From Leptobrachium leishanense (Eukaryota > Chordata > Amphibia > Anura > Megophryidae), in assembly GCA_009667805.1 (NCBI GenBank), contig CM019075.1, positions 17,786,376 to 17,850,375 of the forward strand: DNA of 64,000 nt, read 5' to 3'. Under the pieces are notes generated by a model that was not told where the DNA came from, did no database searches, and saw nothing but the letters and a program-made list of their open reading frames with translations. Shown piece after piece: positions 43,781-57,300 of the stretch; position 1 is the stretch's first letter, and each line of letters starts with the position of its first letter. Position numbers and translations under genes: made by a program.

Positions 43781-45021
43781 CCACTTCGATGCGGAGGACG
43801 CGCTCAGCGCGTCCTCCGCATGGCTCCTGCTGTGCTGAGGACGCGTTGAGTGCGTCCTCACTTTGGGGTCAGCGTTCACCGGGTTCTGGCCGATCACTGG
43901 CCCCCCCGGTGCGGGCTGACATCCTCGATGTCAGCCCAGCATCCGGAACCGCCGCCGATGAAATTAGGTGTCATCGCGGCAGCACGATGACACCTAATTC
44001 AGGCGCCCCCCCCCCCGCATGTGCGGAGGAGGCGCCTGAAAGGGAGGGGGGGAGGTCCTTCGGACCTCTCTCCCTCCCGATCGGCGGCGTTGCGGGGGTT
44101 AACCCAGGCACCATTTGGAAGGGCACAGCCTGCCCTTCCAAATGTTACCTGGCATTAACCCCTGGGGAGCCGGATCACGAATCGGTGCTGAAAAGCGCCG
44201 GTTCGTGATCCTTTCCCGGAGCTGGCCGACATCTTGGATGTCGGCCAAGCCTCCGGGAACTCCCCCTGAGGACTGGCGTCATCGTGCATAGCACGATGAC
44301 GCCAGTCCTAGAGTTTTAACCCCTAACTGCCACCAACGGTGGAGATAGGGAGTTCCAATGAACTCCCTATCTCCCGATCCGTGGCAGCTAGGGGTTAACG
44401 TTTGGTATTGTTGGATCGGCCAGAGCATGGCCGTTCCAACGATATCAAACTCGAATGTGAAAAAAGTTTGTAAAAATAAATAAATAAATAAAATAAAAAT
44501 AAAAAAATATTTTAAAAAAAAATTATAAAAAAAAATAAACACTTTTTTTTCTTTTTTTTGGTTTGTTAATGCAGCAATATTGTTCCCATTTCAATTATAA
44601 TGTGAACAATGATGCTGCACTAATGATTTTTGTATGCGGTGCGTTTGTTAAAAATCGTGTAATTTTCCCCCAAAAAAATGTAACGAGACCCCATCTCTAA
44701 TTTTTTTAACAAGCGCACCCCATACAAAATATAACCGCAATTGCTCGCATGTTAAAATGTGGAAAAAAAACACTTTACACGCTGTAAATTATTGAAAATT
44801 CATATTTTATTGCATTTTTTGTTAGAATATACAGACAGGTCATGACGTATACATATAATAATGACATATTATTAATCTGCCGAGTCTGACGGAAAGAACG
44901 ATATATAATATGTCTGGGTCATATACTAAAATAAGCCTTCAAAACGCGTTTAAACATGATGAGCAAAACCGGTAAAAATGACCTCAGCACAGAGGCGGGA
45001 AAAGCCTCAGCAGCGAAAGGG
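43781..45021. mobile_element. TTAA-flanked hairpin-rich element in Tc1-A
   Basis: Perfect TTAA at 43777-43780 and 45022-45025. The ends CCACTTCGATGCGG and, read inward, CCCTTTCGCTGCTG are imperfect inverted repeats. The first 620 bp is a run of hairpins, for example GCGGAGGACGCG/CGCGTCCTCCGC (43792-43820), GGCGTCATCGTGC/GCACGATGACGCC (44274-44304) and GATAGGGAGTTC/GAACTCCCTATC (44345-44374). The rest is A/T-rich. The design resembles the hairpin arrays of the piggyBac elements at 17860 and 61493. No protein. Confidence 0.88.
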
Positions 45022-45097
45022 TTAATGTTTTCCTTATTGTAGATGTGTCAACAAAAATGTTAGCCTGTTCCAGAGATTTCTGTAAGTCTTTAGCTGA

Positions 45098-45304
<207 letters not shown>

Positions 45305-46149
45305 TGAACGTACAGTTGTGTTCAAAATTATTCAACCCCCAATGCTGTAAAGGGTTTTAGGGAATTTAGTGTACATTTGTAATTGTATTCAGAATGAAAT
45401 CCTACAAGGACTTTTTAAAGAACCATATGCAACTAAAATGACATCAATTGGTTTTGTAATACAGTAGTAAATGTTTCTTTTGTGAATTCTTCATTGACAC
45501 AATTATTCAACCCCTTAAAGCCTACCACTCTGAAGAACAGAGGTTCATTCAAGTGTTTTCAATCAGGTATTGAAAACACCTGTGGATGTCACGGAGCAGC
45601 AATAAAGCATAATAAGCACCAATTAGGCAGCTTTAAAATGACTGTGATACTCAGCTCCTTCTAGACATTTACTGGTGTGGTTACAAACATGGTGAAGTCA
45701 AGAGACTGGTCCAGGAAGACAAGAGAAGAGGTGATTACTCTTCACAGGAAGGGCAATGGCTATAAGAAGATTGCAAAGATGTTAAACATACCAAGAGAGA
45801 CCATAGGAAGCATCATTCGCAAATTCAAGGCAAAGGGCACTGTTGAAACGCTACCTGGTCGTGGCAGAAAGAAGATGCTGACTTCGACTGCTGTGCGCTA
45901 CCTGAAGCGTAGAGTGGAGAAAAGTCCCCGTGTGACTGCTGAGGAACTGAGAAAAGATTTGTCAGATGTGGGTACTGAAGTTTCAGCTCAGACAATACGG
46001 CGCACACTGCGTAATGAAGGCCTCCATGCCAGAACTCCCAGGCGCACCCCCTTGCTGTCTCCAAAGAATAAGAAGAGTCGACTGCAGTATGCCAAAAGTC
46101 ATGTGGACAAACCACAGAAGTTTTGGGATAGTGTTCTGTGGACTGATGA

Positions 46150-47375
<1,226 letters not shown>

Positions 47376-47389
47376 TTACGTCAGGGCCA

Positions 47390-48466
47390 ATGGATCCCGC
47401 AGACCTCTCTAATCAGTTGACACGTATTGCAGCCAGACAGGAAGAGCAGGACCATAGAATGGACCAGATTGCTCTTGCCCTGCAAACCCTGTTAAATCGA
47501 TCCAGTTCTGGAACTGCAAGCCCTCCAGACCCAGTAGTGCCTAGGGTCAGTTCGGCCGCTCCCGAGGGATGTAGGCTCAGTATGAAGGCACCCGTACGCT
47601 ATGATGGAACACCAAACTTATGCCGGGGCTTTCTGACCCAACTCGAGATCTTGTTCGAGAACAATCCAGGGTCCTGTATGTCCGATAAAGCCAAAGTAGG
47701 CTATCTGATTAATCATCTAACCGAAAAAGCTTTATTATGGGCCACGCCCTTGTGGGAGAATAAGAAACCCATCATTTATGACTATGAGGGTTTTACCTTC
47801 GAGTTAAAGCGTACCTTCGATCCCTCTAGAAGGGCTACCAATGCGGGTAGATCCCTGTTTCACATCAAACAGGGTAATAGGAGGGTCTCCGACTATGCCA
47901 TAGAGTTTAAGACTTTGTCTTCTGAGGTACACTGGCCGAACGACGTTTTAACCCTAGCCTTTACCGAAGGCCTGAACGAGGCTTTTATGTTTGAGTTGGC
48001 TCCCTTAAAATTACCAGAACATCTGGATCATTTGGTTGATTTCTGCATTGCCATGGACGATCAAATCAGGGAAAGGAGACACCCCAGAGATAGACCCAGA
48101 CGGGTCCTGCCTCCTTTACCCCTAGTACCCAGACACACCACTACATCAGGCAACCCGGAGACCGCAAAGACTGATGTACCGGCCGTTGAACCCATGCAGA
48201 TAGGAAAAACGGGTATTTCAGAGGCAGAAAGAGCTCACAGAAAAGAAAGGGGGCTCTGCTTTTATTGTGCCGGGGCAGATCATTTCCGCCTTCAATGTCC
48301 TCAGAGACCCAGGGGTAGCAGGGGTGAGACTAACAAATCAGGTCAAAGAACAGCCAATACCCAGGTTATCGGTTCTCTGTATGCCTCCTTTGTGGACGAT
48401 GAAAAAAAAAAACCGGATTCTGGTACCCATCTCCCTCACCTGGGAGGGGGTTCACCTCGAGACTGA
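47390..48466 (+). CDS. Gypsy Gag polyprotein (capsid and zinc knuckle)
   Basis: 358 codons from ATG at 47390, 15 bp after the LTR, start MDPADLSNQLTRIAARQEEQ, with a short coiled coil and then a capsid-like region (YDGTPNLCRGFLTQLEILFE; FIAL-type helices to about residue 230). A retroviral-type zinc knuckle C-x2-C-x4-H-x4-C is seen as CFYCAGADHFRLQC near residue 290. Translation could begin further upstream inside the LTR, but this Met follows the LTR and fits chromovirus gags. The frame passes into a run of A (48401-48411) after which the protease continues one frame over. Confidence 0.85.
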   Translation: MDPADLSNQLTRIAARQEEQDHRMDQIALALQTLLNRSSSGTASPPDPVVPRVSSAAPEGCRLSMKAPVRYDGTPNLCRGFLTQLEILFENNPGSCMSDKAKVGYLINHLTEKALLWATPLWENKKPIIYDYEGFTFELKRTFDPSRRATNAGRSLFHIKQGNRRVSDYAIEFKTLSSEVHWPNDVLTLAFTEGLNEAFMFELAPLKLPEHLDHLVDFCIAMDDQIRERRHPRDRPRRVLPPLPLVPRHTTTSGNPETAKTDVPAVEPMQIGKTGISEAERAHRKERGLCFYCAGADHFRLQCPQRPRGSRGETNKSGQRTANTQVIGSLYASFVDDEKKKPDSGTHLPHLGGGSPRD

Positions 48467-51400
48467 GGCATTCCTAGACTCTGGAGCCTCAGGTAATTTT
48501 ATGGACAGATGTTTTGCCGCCAAAAACCTCTTACCTCTGGTTCTAAAGGAGAGGCCTCTAATGGTGGAGGCCATAGACGGAAAACCCCTGTCATGTCCCC
48601 ATATCACTCACGACACTATTGATGTATGCATGACTACGGGAGTTCTGCACCGCGAAACCATACGATTCCAGATTATCGACTCTCCCTCATGTCCTGTCGT
48701 TCTTGGGTTCCCATGGTTAATAGAGCATAACCCGGTGATTGATTGGGCCCAGCGAGATATAAAGTGTTGGGGTCCTAGTTGCCAGTCAAAGTGCCTAGGC
48801 AGGGTTGATGATTGGTAGCCTCAATATTGCTACAGCACCTCCTTTGTCCACCGAAGTCCCTGAATGTTATATGGCGCTAAAGGAGGTGTTCTCTAAAACC
48901 AGGACTGAGGTCCTACCACCGCATCGTCCTTATGACTGTGCTATAGAGTTGCTCCCTGGTACTATGCCTCCTAGAGGACACGTATACCCTTTGTCACAAA
49001 AGGAAAACGACATTATGGAGGAATATATAAGGGAGAATCTAGAGCGAGGATTTATCAGACGATCCTCCTCTCCGGCAGGAGCAGGTTTCTTTTTCGTTTC
49101 CAAAAAAGAGGGTGACCTGCGACCTTGCATCGATTATAGAGGTTTGAATAGGATTACCATAAGAAATGCATATCCAATACCTCTTATAACAGAATTGTTC
49201 GACCGATTAAAAGGGGCCCGTATTTATACGAAGCTTGATTTACGCGGAGCGTACAACCTGGTCAGGGTTAAGAAGGGGCATGAATGGAAAACGGCTTTTA
49301 ATACACGTAGCGGGCATTATGAATACCTAGTGATGCCCTTGGATTATGTAACGCGCCAGCCGTTTTTCAGGACCTCATAAACGACACCCTACGGGACTTT
49401 CTGCAAACGTTCGTTATAGTATATCTGGACGACATCCTGATATACTCTCCTGATAAGGACACCCATCACATCCATGTGCAACAAGTGTTGAAGAGATTAT
49501 TGAGGGCTGGGTTATATTGTAAACTAGAGAAATGCTTATTCGACATAGAGACAGTGCACTTCCTTGGGTATATAATAACCCCTGAGGGTTTCCAAATGGA
49601 TCCTACTAAACTCTCAGCGATTCTTGACTGGCCTTTACCCCAAGGGCTTAAGGCCATCCAGAGGTTTCTGGGGTTTACTAATTACTACCGGAGGTTCATT
49701 AAAAACTTTTCGGCCTTGGTAGCTCCCCTCACGGCTATGACTAAAAAAAAGGCTGGCGAATCAGAAATGGACACCCCAGGCCAGTCAAGCCTTTGAGGCA
49801 CTTAAACAGGCATTCACAACTGCCCCTGTTCTCCGACATCCAGATCCGGCTCTGCCTTTCCAGGTTGAAGTTGACGCCTCCGAGCTAGGTCTTGGTGCAG
49901 TCTTGTCCCAAAGGGAGGCACCCGACAAACCCTTGCATCCATGCGGCTTCTATTCCCGAAAGTTGTCCCCGGCAGAGAGGAACTATGATATCGGAAATAG
50001 AGAGTTGTTAGCAGTTATCGCAGCCTTGACGGAATGGAGATACTTATTGGAGGGGTCTAGGGACCCCATTGTCATCATAACCGATCATAAGAATCTTACG
50101 TACATTGGAGACGCTAAACGGTTAAATGCCAGACAAGCGAGATGGTCGTTGTTTCTTTCAAGCTTTAATTTCGTCCTCACATATAGACCTGGGTCAAGAA
50201 ACATTAAAGCAGACGCATTGTCAAGACAATACGAATCCTACGAACATAACATCCAAGATCAGCATCCCATTGTACCCCAGGAAAGAATTATAGCCCTTAC
50301 CACGATTAGTGTCTCGTCTCCTCTGATGTTAAGATTGCAGACCGCCCAGGGTACAGCTCCTGGGGGGAGACCTCCTGCGAAACTCTTTGTACCTGAGAAC
50401 GAAAGAGAAGAAGTACTGAAACTTTATCATGATAACAAAACCTCTGGGCATATGGGGATCACCAAAACAGTGTCTAGTATACGTAAACTCCTCTGGTGGC
50501 CCACGGTGCGCCGTGATGTTAAAGATTACATAACCGTGTGCGAGGTGTGCACAAGACATAAAAGTCCCAAAACAGCGCCCATTGGTTTACTCCAGCCTCT
50601 GCCAATCCCCGAACGACCATGGTCGCATTTAGCTATGGATTTTATAGTAGAGTTACCCGAGTCAAAAGGGAATACTGTAATACTCACGGTCATTGATCGA
50701 TTCTCCAAAATGGGTCACTATGTTCCTCTTCGGAAACTTCCTTCGGCAGCCGAACTGGTGCCCATTTTCATTACCAATGTGGTCCGCATACACGGTATTC
50801 CTCTTGGGATTGTCTCTGATAGGGGGACCCAATTCGTCTCCAGATTCTGGAAAGGGTTTTGCAAGAATGTGGGGATAGACCTATCCTTCTCTTCGGCCTA
50901 TCACCCCCAGACCAACGGAGCAGCAGAACGAGCCAATCAAAATATAGAGAAATATCTCAGGTGCTTTATATCCGAACGACAAGATAACTGGTCAGACCTG
51001 ATACCGTGGGCAGAGTATGCCTTGAACAGTGCAGTGAGCGAAGCCACAGGACATTCCCCTTCTTCACTGTTTACGGTTTTGATCCTCCCGTGCTCCCTGC
51101 TACGTTTCCTGATACCGCGATTCCTGCTCTGGATGAGCATTTAGCGTCATTGAAAGAAACTTGGGGAAGGGTTAAAAGGGCTCTGGAGGATAGCAGTGGT
51201 ATCCAGAAGATCAAGGCCGACAGACACAGGAGGCCGGCACCCGTGTATCAAGTTGGGGACAGGGTTTGGCTTTCTTCACGGAACATCAAGCTCTTAGTAC
51301 CCTCTATGAAACTGGCACCCAGATACATAGGGCCCTATAAGATTCTGCGGCGAATCAATCCGGTCTCCTATGCTTTGGCACTGCCCTCCCATATCAGGAT

Positions 51401-51896
51401 ACACAATGTGTTCCACGTGAGCCTTTTAAAACCACTCTTGTGTAATCGGTACACCAGGGTCCGTGTCCCCCCTCCTCCTGTCTCTGTGGAGGGCGAGGAG
51501 GAGTTTGAAGTTGAGGCCATTCTGGACGCCAGGGTTTCTAGGGGGGTCCTTCAGTACTTGGTTGACTGGGTGGGCTACGGTCCAGAGGATCGCTCTTGGC
51601 TCCCGGCTACTGAGGTTCATGCTCCTCGGTTGGTGAGGGCTTTCTATTTGGCTCATCCCCGCGCTCCTGGGGGTCGTCCAGTGGCCGCCCGTAGAGGGGG
51701 GGTTCTGTCACGGTGGCCCCCGCACCCCCCCGGCGCCTGGCAGCAGCTTCCTCGCTGCTCGCTGGCCAGGCGCCGAGTGATATTGCGGTCGCTTCCGCAC
51801 ACGTGGGACGCCGGGGGGCGGGGCCTGGCGGGGAGACGCGGACCCGCCGGGTTTAAAGCCCAGACTCACAGAGACGCCGATGCCCTGACGTGGTAG
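48412..51896 (+). pseudogene. Gypsy Pol (PR-RT-RH-INT-chromodomain), frameshifted
   Basis: Protease active site LDSGASGNF (48478 onward), reverse transcriptase ([20 protein letters not shown] near 49090; YLDDILIY near 49422), RNase H with EVDASELGLGAVLSQ (49866) and TDHKNLTYI, and integrase with the HHCC-type zinc region (HDNKTSGHMG ... CEVCTRHK, 50430-50560), MDFIVELP and SDRGTQFVSRFWK (50815). The C-terminal chromodomain is VEAILDARVSRGVLQYLVDW followed by VGYGPEDRSWLP (51510-51605). Frames change near 48410, 48805, 49350-49470, 49741 and 51050; two of these are at A-runs. The last frame runs on through the polypurine tract into the LTR to 51896. Confidence 0.9.
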
Positions 51897-52535
51897 TTAC
51901 TTCCCGCAGAGCTCTTGTATATTTTGGCAAACTAACGATTCTGTGTATGACCCCTGGCATTGGCAAACTAACGATTCTGTGTATGACCCCTGGCATTGGC
52001 AAACTAACGATTCTGTGTATGACCCCTGGCATTGGCAAACTAACGATTCTGTGTATGACCCCTGGCATTGGCAAACTAACGATTCTGTGTATGACCCTTG
52101 GCATTGGCAAACTAAACGATTCTGTGCATGACCCTTGGCATTGGCGAACGAACCATTCTGTGCGTAACTCCTGGTATTGGCATTAACTCTTCTATTTCTG
52201 GTATTGAGGTCAGTCTGTGTGGCACCCTAAGCACACATCAGACTACCCCTTGTTTTTAGGGTCTTGGGAAGAGCTAATTATTCTAAGTCCTTGTGTATTA
52301 TTCTATGTCCGTCTAGTCGTGCCGACCAATCTAAGGATCGGAAGGGTAGAGAAGGTCCTGCGTCTAGGGACCACTAGTCAGATAAGCAGAGGGATCCGTG
52401 ACGTCTCTCTTGTATGTGCTCTGTACTGCCATTCTAGTAGTCTGTCTAGTCGTGCCGACCATTCTAAGGATCGGAAGGGTAGAGAGTGTCCTGCGTATAG
52501 GGACCACCATTCTAGTATCAGGGGGATCCGTGACA
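51706..52535 (+). repeat. 3' LTR of Gypsy element
   Basis: 830 bp. It is the same as the 5' LTR except for one extra 36-bp unit (five instead of four), a 2-bp shorter CCTTGTTTTTAGG block, and GGCGCC where the 5' LTR has GGCACC. Confidence 0.95.
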
Positions 52536-52815
52536 GAATGTGACTGAACTGGAGGCTTTTGCCCATGACGAATGGGCGAAGATACCCGTAGATGGCTGCA
52601 AGACACTTGTGTCAAGCTATGCTTCACGTTTAAAAGCTATTATAACTGTAAAAGGATGTTGTACTAAGTACTAAGATTGAATGTCACTTGGGGGTTGAAT
52701 AAAACTGATAATGATGTGAGCACAGAAAAGACATTTGTGGTTATTTCATTATAAAGGTTATGTTATATTTGTCTGACCTACACGTGCCTCTTTGATTTAA
52801 TTGTAAGCAAGATGA

Positions 52816-53016
<201 letters not shown>

Positions 53017-53305
53017 TAATATCACACTGATTGGACTCAAGGTTGGCTCACTCCTGGCTTCAATTAGCTCTTGGAGAAGTCATTAGGCTTGAGGTTCACA
53101 TACTTTTTCCAACCTGCACTGTGAATGTTTACATGTTATGTTCAATAAACACATGAAAACATATAATGTTTGTGTTGTATTATTTTAAGCAGCCTGTGTT
53201 TTCCAAATTGTTGTGACTTAGATGAAGATCAGAGCACATTTTATGACCAATTCATGCAAAACTCCACGTAATCCCAAAGGGTTCACATACTTTTTCTTGC
53301 CACTG

Positions 53306-53340
53306 TGTATATATATATATATATATATATCTGTAAAAAT
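53306..53340. repeat. TA microsatellite at the Tc1-A right border
   Basis: TGTATATATATATATATATA-type run starts directly after the Tc1-A end. It may have grown from the TA target duplication; this is inference. Confidence 0.8.
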
Positions 53341-53794
53341 ATTGTGGGGGGGGGGCACAATTTACTGATCTTGCCTCGGGTGCAAAAGGAGCTAGCTACG
53401 GCTCTGCTTTATACATATGTTAATTGGCTTCTGTCAACGTGAGAGTGTCAGCCCAAAAATAATGAAATTGAATATGCATGAATTAATGCGCTTGGTGAAT
53501 ATCGGCAGCGCAGCACAAGACATCAGGTTCTACTGCTTCATGTCAGAGGTAAATAATACAGTGTAACCTGATGCAAGCCCTGCAAAAACAAATAAGACGA
53601 ATCCAAGCAAACAAATCTGACAATTTATACAAAAACCGACCTCGCTAACAACCCGGATATGACACTTTTATCCCAGGCACAAGAGTGGGAATATTGAACG
53701 CCAGCCATGTGACTCGTATAGCTGTGCACAGCAGAAACCAGTGCAGGGACTTGGCTTAAACCAAGAGGAAGAAGTCCACAGACTCTTCTTTTAA

Positions 53795-54241
53795 GGCTGG
53801 GGTCAGACGAGCGTGATTTCTACGGACTGTACGTCCGTGCACACGGATGTACGTCAGTACAGAAGACGCAGTAGTGGCCACACAGTCCGTTTATTCACTG
53901 ACGTATATTTTGACGGATGTAGGTGGGAAAATAAAATAAAAAGCAAAACCATTTTGTCCGTGAAAAATGCTGGACGTATAAATGCAGTCCGTCTGACCAC
54001 GTTCCATCACTCACACACAAAGCTATGCAGACGTTGCGGACGCAGCGCACTTTGTGCGGCCGTTCTAGGGGTTGTACGTTCTTGCCTGCCTTGCGTCCGT
54101 GGGCCGCGGCCGTTGTGCTGCCGCATTTCAGTGCGGACGTACTTCATGTGTCGGGCTCCAATGGGCTTCCTGTCATGCTATCACGGACGTACTTTTAGGC
54201 GCAATCACGGACGTGAACACTACGCTCGTCTGACCCCAGCC
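53795..54241. mobile_element. TTAA MITE, copy 4
   Basis: Left flank TTAA (53791-53794), right flank TAAA (54242-54245). Ends GGCTGGGGTCAGACGAGCG and the same read inward from the right. It is very similar to copy 3 in the opposite orientation and to copy 5. It lies in intron 1, about 240 bp from exon 1. Confidence 0.9.
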
Positions 54242-54402
54242 TAAACTGGGAATAACTCACTGGAGGTAGGGAATGCGTAATTGGTGTAAATTAGGAAAAC
54301 ACTTTATTTAACATGATGAATTGATTTAGGGACCTAGACTTTGGTGGGGAGAGGGTAAGAAAGGTAAATGTTCCCATCCTATTTTATTTGTAATCCATGA
54401 CA

Positions 54403-54457
54403 CACACACTTACACACTTACACACACACACACACACACACTTACACACACACACGC
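54403..54457. repeat. CA/GT microsatellite next to the exon 1 donor
   Basis: ACACACAC with occasional CTTACA interruptions. On the transcribed (minus) strand it is a GT-rich run starting about 27 bases after the exon 1 splice donor. Confidence 0.95.
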
Positions 54458-54483
54458 ACTTAAAAGCCCAGCCTGTCACTTAC

Positions 54484-54590
54484 CTGCCCTCCTCAAGCTG
54501 GGTCACAAAAACATTCCACCTCCTGCTGCTGGAGTCCGGGTCGTACTTGGGGCTGTCCCTGGTGGGCTGCTCCTGCCCCCTGCCATTCAT
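54484..54590 (-). CDS. Host coiled-coil gene (DUF4200/CCDC42-like), exon 1 with start codon
   Basis: The start ATG is at 54590-54588 in a strong Kozak context (AGCCACCATGA). 35 codons plus two bases: MNGRGQEQPTRDSPKYDPDS followed by SSRRWNVFVTQLEEG, then donor GTAAGTGAC. The assembled seven exons give 286 codons without a stop, all phases matching: a disordered N-terminus (1-50), a DUF4200-like helical domain (about 70-190) and a further coiled coil (195-286). Family members act in motile cilia and sperm flagella, binding axonemal microtubules. The best guess within the family is a CCDC197-like protein, from the K-N-K-M-Y-E-D-F-L and VPE pattern recalled from the human protein; CCDC42 and CFAP73 fit less well. 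Whether the gene is functional is likely but untested. Confidence 0.88.
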
Positions 54591-54654
54591 GGTGGCTGTG
54601 CTGAATTGGATGCTGGGGTACTGCTCAGAACTCTGCGATCTGGGGCAGCGTTCT

Positions 54655-54668
54655 GTTACCATAGCGAC
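54655..54668 (-). promoter_or_regulatory. RFX X-box, proximal
   Basis: Minus strand reads GTCGCTATGGTAAC, 65 bp upstream of the start codon. It fits the X-box layout (GTNRCC then RGYAAC, spacer 0-3) with one change in the left half. RFX factors use such sites in ciliary gene promoters. Confidence 0.75.
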
Positions 54669-54692
54669 CAGAACGTGAACTGCAACATTCTA

Positions 54693-54697
54693 CCAAT
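54693..54697 (+). promoter_or_regulatory. CCAAT box between the two X-boxes
   Basis: CCAAT on the plus strand (ATTGG on the gene strand), about 100 bp upstream of the start codon. It could bind NF-Y, a common partner of RFX; this is inference from position. Confidence 0.5.
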
Positions 54698-54706
54698 CGC
54701 TTCCTC

Positions 54707-54721
54707 GTTGCCCAGGGCAAC
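54707..54721 (-). promoter_or_regulatory. RFX X-box, distal, perfect palindrome
   Basis: GTTGCCCAGGGCAAC: two perfect consensus half sites with a 3-base spacer, 117 bp upstream of the start codon and 38 bp from the proximal X-box. Confidence 0.82.
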
Positions 54722-55014
54722 CTCCGGCCCGCCTATCACAGCCCAGACAAGTAACTAGTACAAGTTTACTACTGTAGCCTTTTCAGCAATGTGCTGGAGC
54801 AAAGAGCAGATCAGGCCCTGATTACCCCCTGAACTCACTGTGTGCCCTGTCTTAAATACTGAACATCTCCAGTGCCTCCACCCAACTGAGCAATAATAAC
54901 AATATTGCTGTGATTTTTAGTAAAATACATATTTTTTTTCCATATATGTGTTGTATAAGGTTAGCAGATTCTAATGCACGGGACCTACTAAAAGAAATGA
55001 CAGAATGAAAGGGC

Positions 55015-57300
55015 CATAGACTTTAACAGGGTAGTGGAATGCCCATAGAGAATCATGGGACAGAGTGGAATGCTTCTAGGATATAATGGGGGGCAAAATG
55101 GCACCTCCTTTTTGGGCAAATCTGTGAGATGTAGCAAATTAAAGTTTATTGCAGGTCATCCCCAGGTACTGTAGAAGGTGGTAACACTGATATTACCTGG
55201 GATTATAGGGGTTTTCTGTGGAACGACAAGGGTGAATGACAGAGTGGAATGCCCATAGGATATAATGGGGAGCAAAATATTGAATTATTAAAAAAAACTA
55301 TTTTACATATCAAAAACAAACATGTTCAGTGGTGTTGTTTAAAATTAAGCGGAATGCTCAGAGAATAATGGGACAGTGCGGAATGCCAATAGAACATAAT
55401 GGGACAGTGCGGAATGCCCATAGAGAATAATGGGACAGTGCAGAATGCTCAGAGAATAATGGGACAGTGCGGAATGCCCATAGAAAATAATGGGACAGTG
55501 TGGAATGCGCAGAGAATAATGGGAAAGTGCGGAATGCCCATAGAAAATAATGGGACAGTGTGGAATGCTCAGAGAATAATGGGACAGTGCGGAATGCCCA
55601 TAGAAAATAATGGGACAGTGCAGAATGCTCAGAGAATAATGGGACAGTGCGGAATGCCCATAGAAAATAATGGGACAGTGCGGAATGCTCAGAAAATAAT
55701 GTGACAGTGCGGAATGCCCATAGAGAATAATGGGACAGTGCGGAATGCTCAGAGAATAATGGGACAGCGCAGAATGCCCATAGAGAATAATGGGACAACG
55801 CGGAATGCCCATAGAGAATAATGGGACAGCGCGGAATGCCCATAGAGAATAATGGGACAGCGCGGAATGCCCATAGAGAATAATGGGACAGTGCGGAATG
55901 CTCAGAGAATAATGGGACAGCGCGGAATGCCCATAGAGAATAATGGGACAGCGCGGAATGCCCATAGAGAATAATGGGACAGTGCGGAATGCTCAGAGAA
56001 TAATGGGACAGTGCAGAATGCCCATAGAGAATAATGGGACAGTGCGGAATGCCCATAGAGAATAATGGGACAGAGCGGAATGCTCAGAGAATAAAGGGAC
56101 AGTGCGGAATGCTCAGAGAATAATGGGAAAGTGCGGAATGCTCAGAAAATAATGGGACAGTGTGGAATGCCCATAGAGAATAATGGGACAGTGTGGAATG
56201 CCCATAGAGAATAATGGGAGAGTGCGGAATGCTCAGAGAATAATGGGACAGTGCGGAATGCTCAGAAAATAATGGGACAGTGCGGAATGCTCAGACAATA
56301 ATGGGACAGCGCGGAATGCCCATAGAGAATAATGGGACAGCGCGGAATGCCCATAGAGAATAATGGGACAGTGCGGAATGCTCAGAGAATAATGGGACAG
56401 TGCGGAATGGCCAAAGAGAATAATGGGACAGTGCGGAATGCCCATAGAGAATAATGGGACAGAGCGGAATGCTCAGAGAATAAAGGGACAGTGCGGAATG
56501 CTCAGAGAATAATGGAAAAGTGCGGAATGCTCAGAAAATAATGGGACAGTGCGGAATGCCCATAGAGAATAATGGGACAGTGTGGAATGCCCATAGAGAA
56601 TAATGGGACAGTGCGGAATGCCCATAGAGAATAATGGGACAGTGCGGAATGCTCAGAATAATGGGACAGTGCAGAATGCCCAGAAAATAATGGGACAGTG
56701 TGGAATGCCCATAGAGAATAATGGGACAGTGCGGAATGCTCAGAGAATAATGGGACAGTGCGGAATGCCCATAGAGAATAATGTGACAGTGCGGAATGCC
56801 CATAGAGAATAATGGGACAGAGCGGAATGCTCAGAGAGAATAATGTGACACTGCGGAATGCTCAGAGAATAATGGAACAGTGCAGAATGTGCATAGAGAA
56901 TAATGGGACAGTGCGGAAAGCCCATAGAGAATAATGGGAGAGTGCGGAATGCTCAGAATAATGGGAGAGTGCGGAATGCTCAGAGAATAATGGGACAGTG
57001 CGGAATGCTCAGAGAATAATGGGACAGAGCGGAATGCTCAGAGAATAATGGGACAGTGCGGAATGCTCAGAGAGAATAATGTGACAGTGTGGAATGTTCA
57101 GAGAATAATGGAACAGTGCAGAATGTGCATAGAGAATAATGGGACAGTGCGGAAAGCCCATAGAAAATAACGGGACAGTGAAGAATACTCAGAGAATAAT
57201 GGGACAGTGCAGAATGTGCATAGAGAATAATGGGACAGAGTGGAATGCCCACAGAGAATAATGGGACAGAGTGGAATGCCCACAGAGAATAATGGGATTT
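55015..57300. repeat. Minisatellite, 28-31 bp units, upstream of the host gene
   Basis: Diverged units (GTGGAATGCCCATAGAGAAT) start near 55025. A dense array runs from 55350 to 57297 with about 65 units of two kinds: GGAATGCCCATAGAGAATAA with TGGGACAGTGC (31 bp) and GGAATGCTCAGAGAATAATG with GGACAGTGC (about 28-29 bp), often alternating. Long open frames on both strands (HSALSHYSLWAF-type) are products of the repeat. It begins about 350-700 bp upstream of the X-box promoter. Confidence 0.95.

Noticed and set aside
43573..44208. 211-codon plus-strand frame across 43573-44208
   Set aside because: It runs antisense to the Tc1-A transposase and then into the hairpin element; no start context, family or splice support.
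55345..56925. Long open frames of up to 232 codons on both strands
   Set aside because: They are translations of a minisatellite without stop codons in several frames; peptides are perfect repeats of the DNA unit and have no start context or family.
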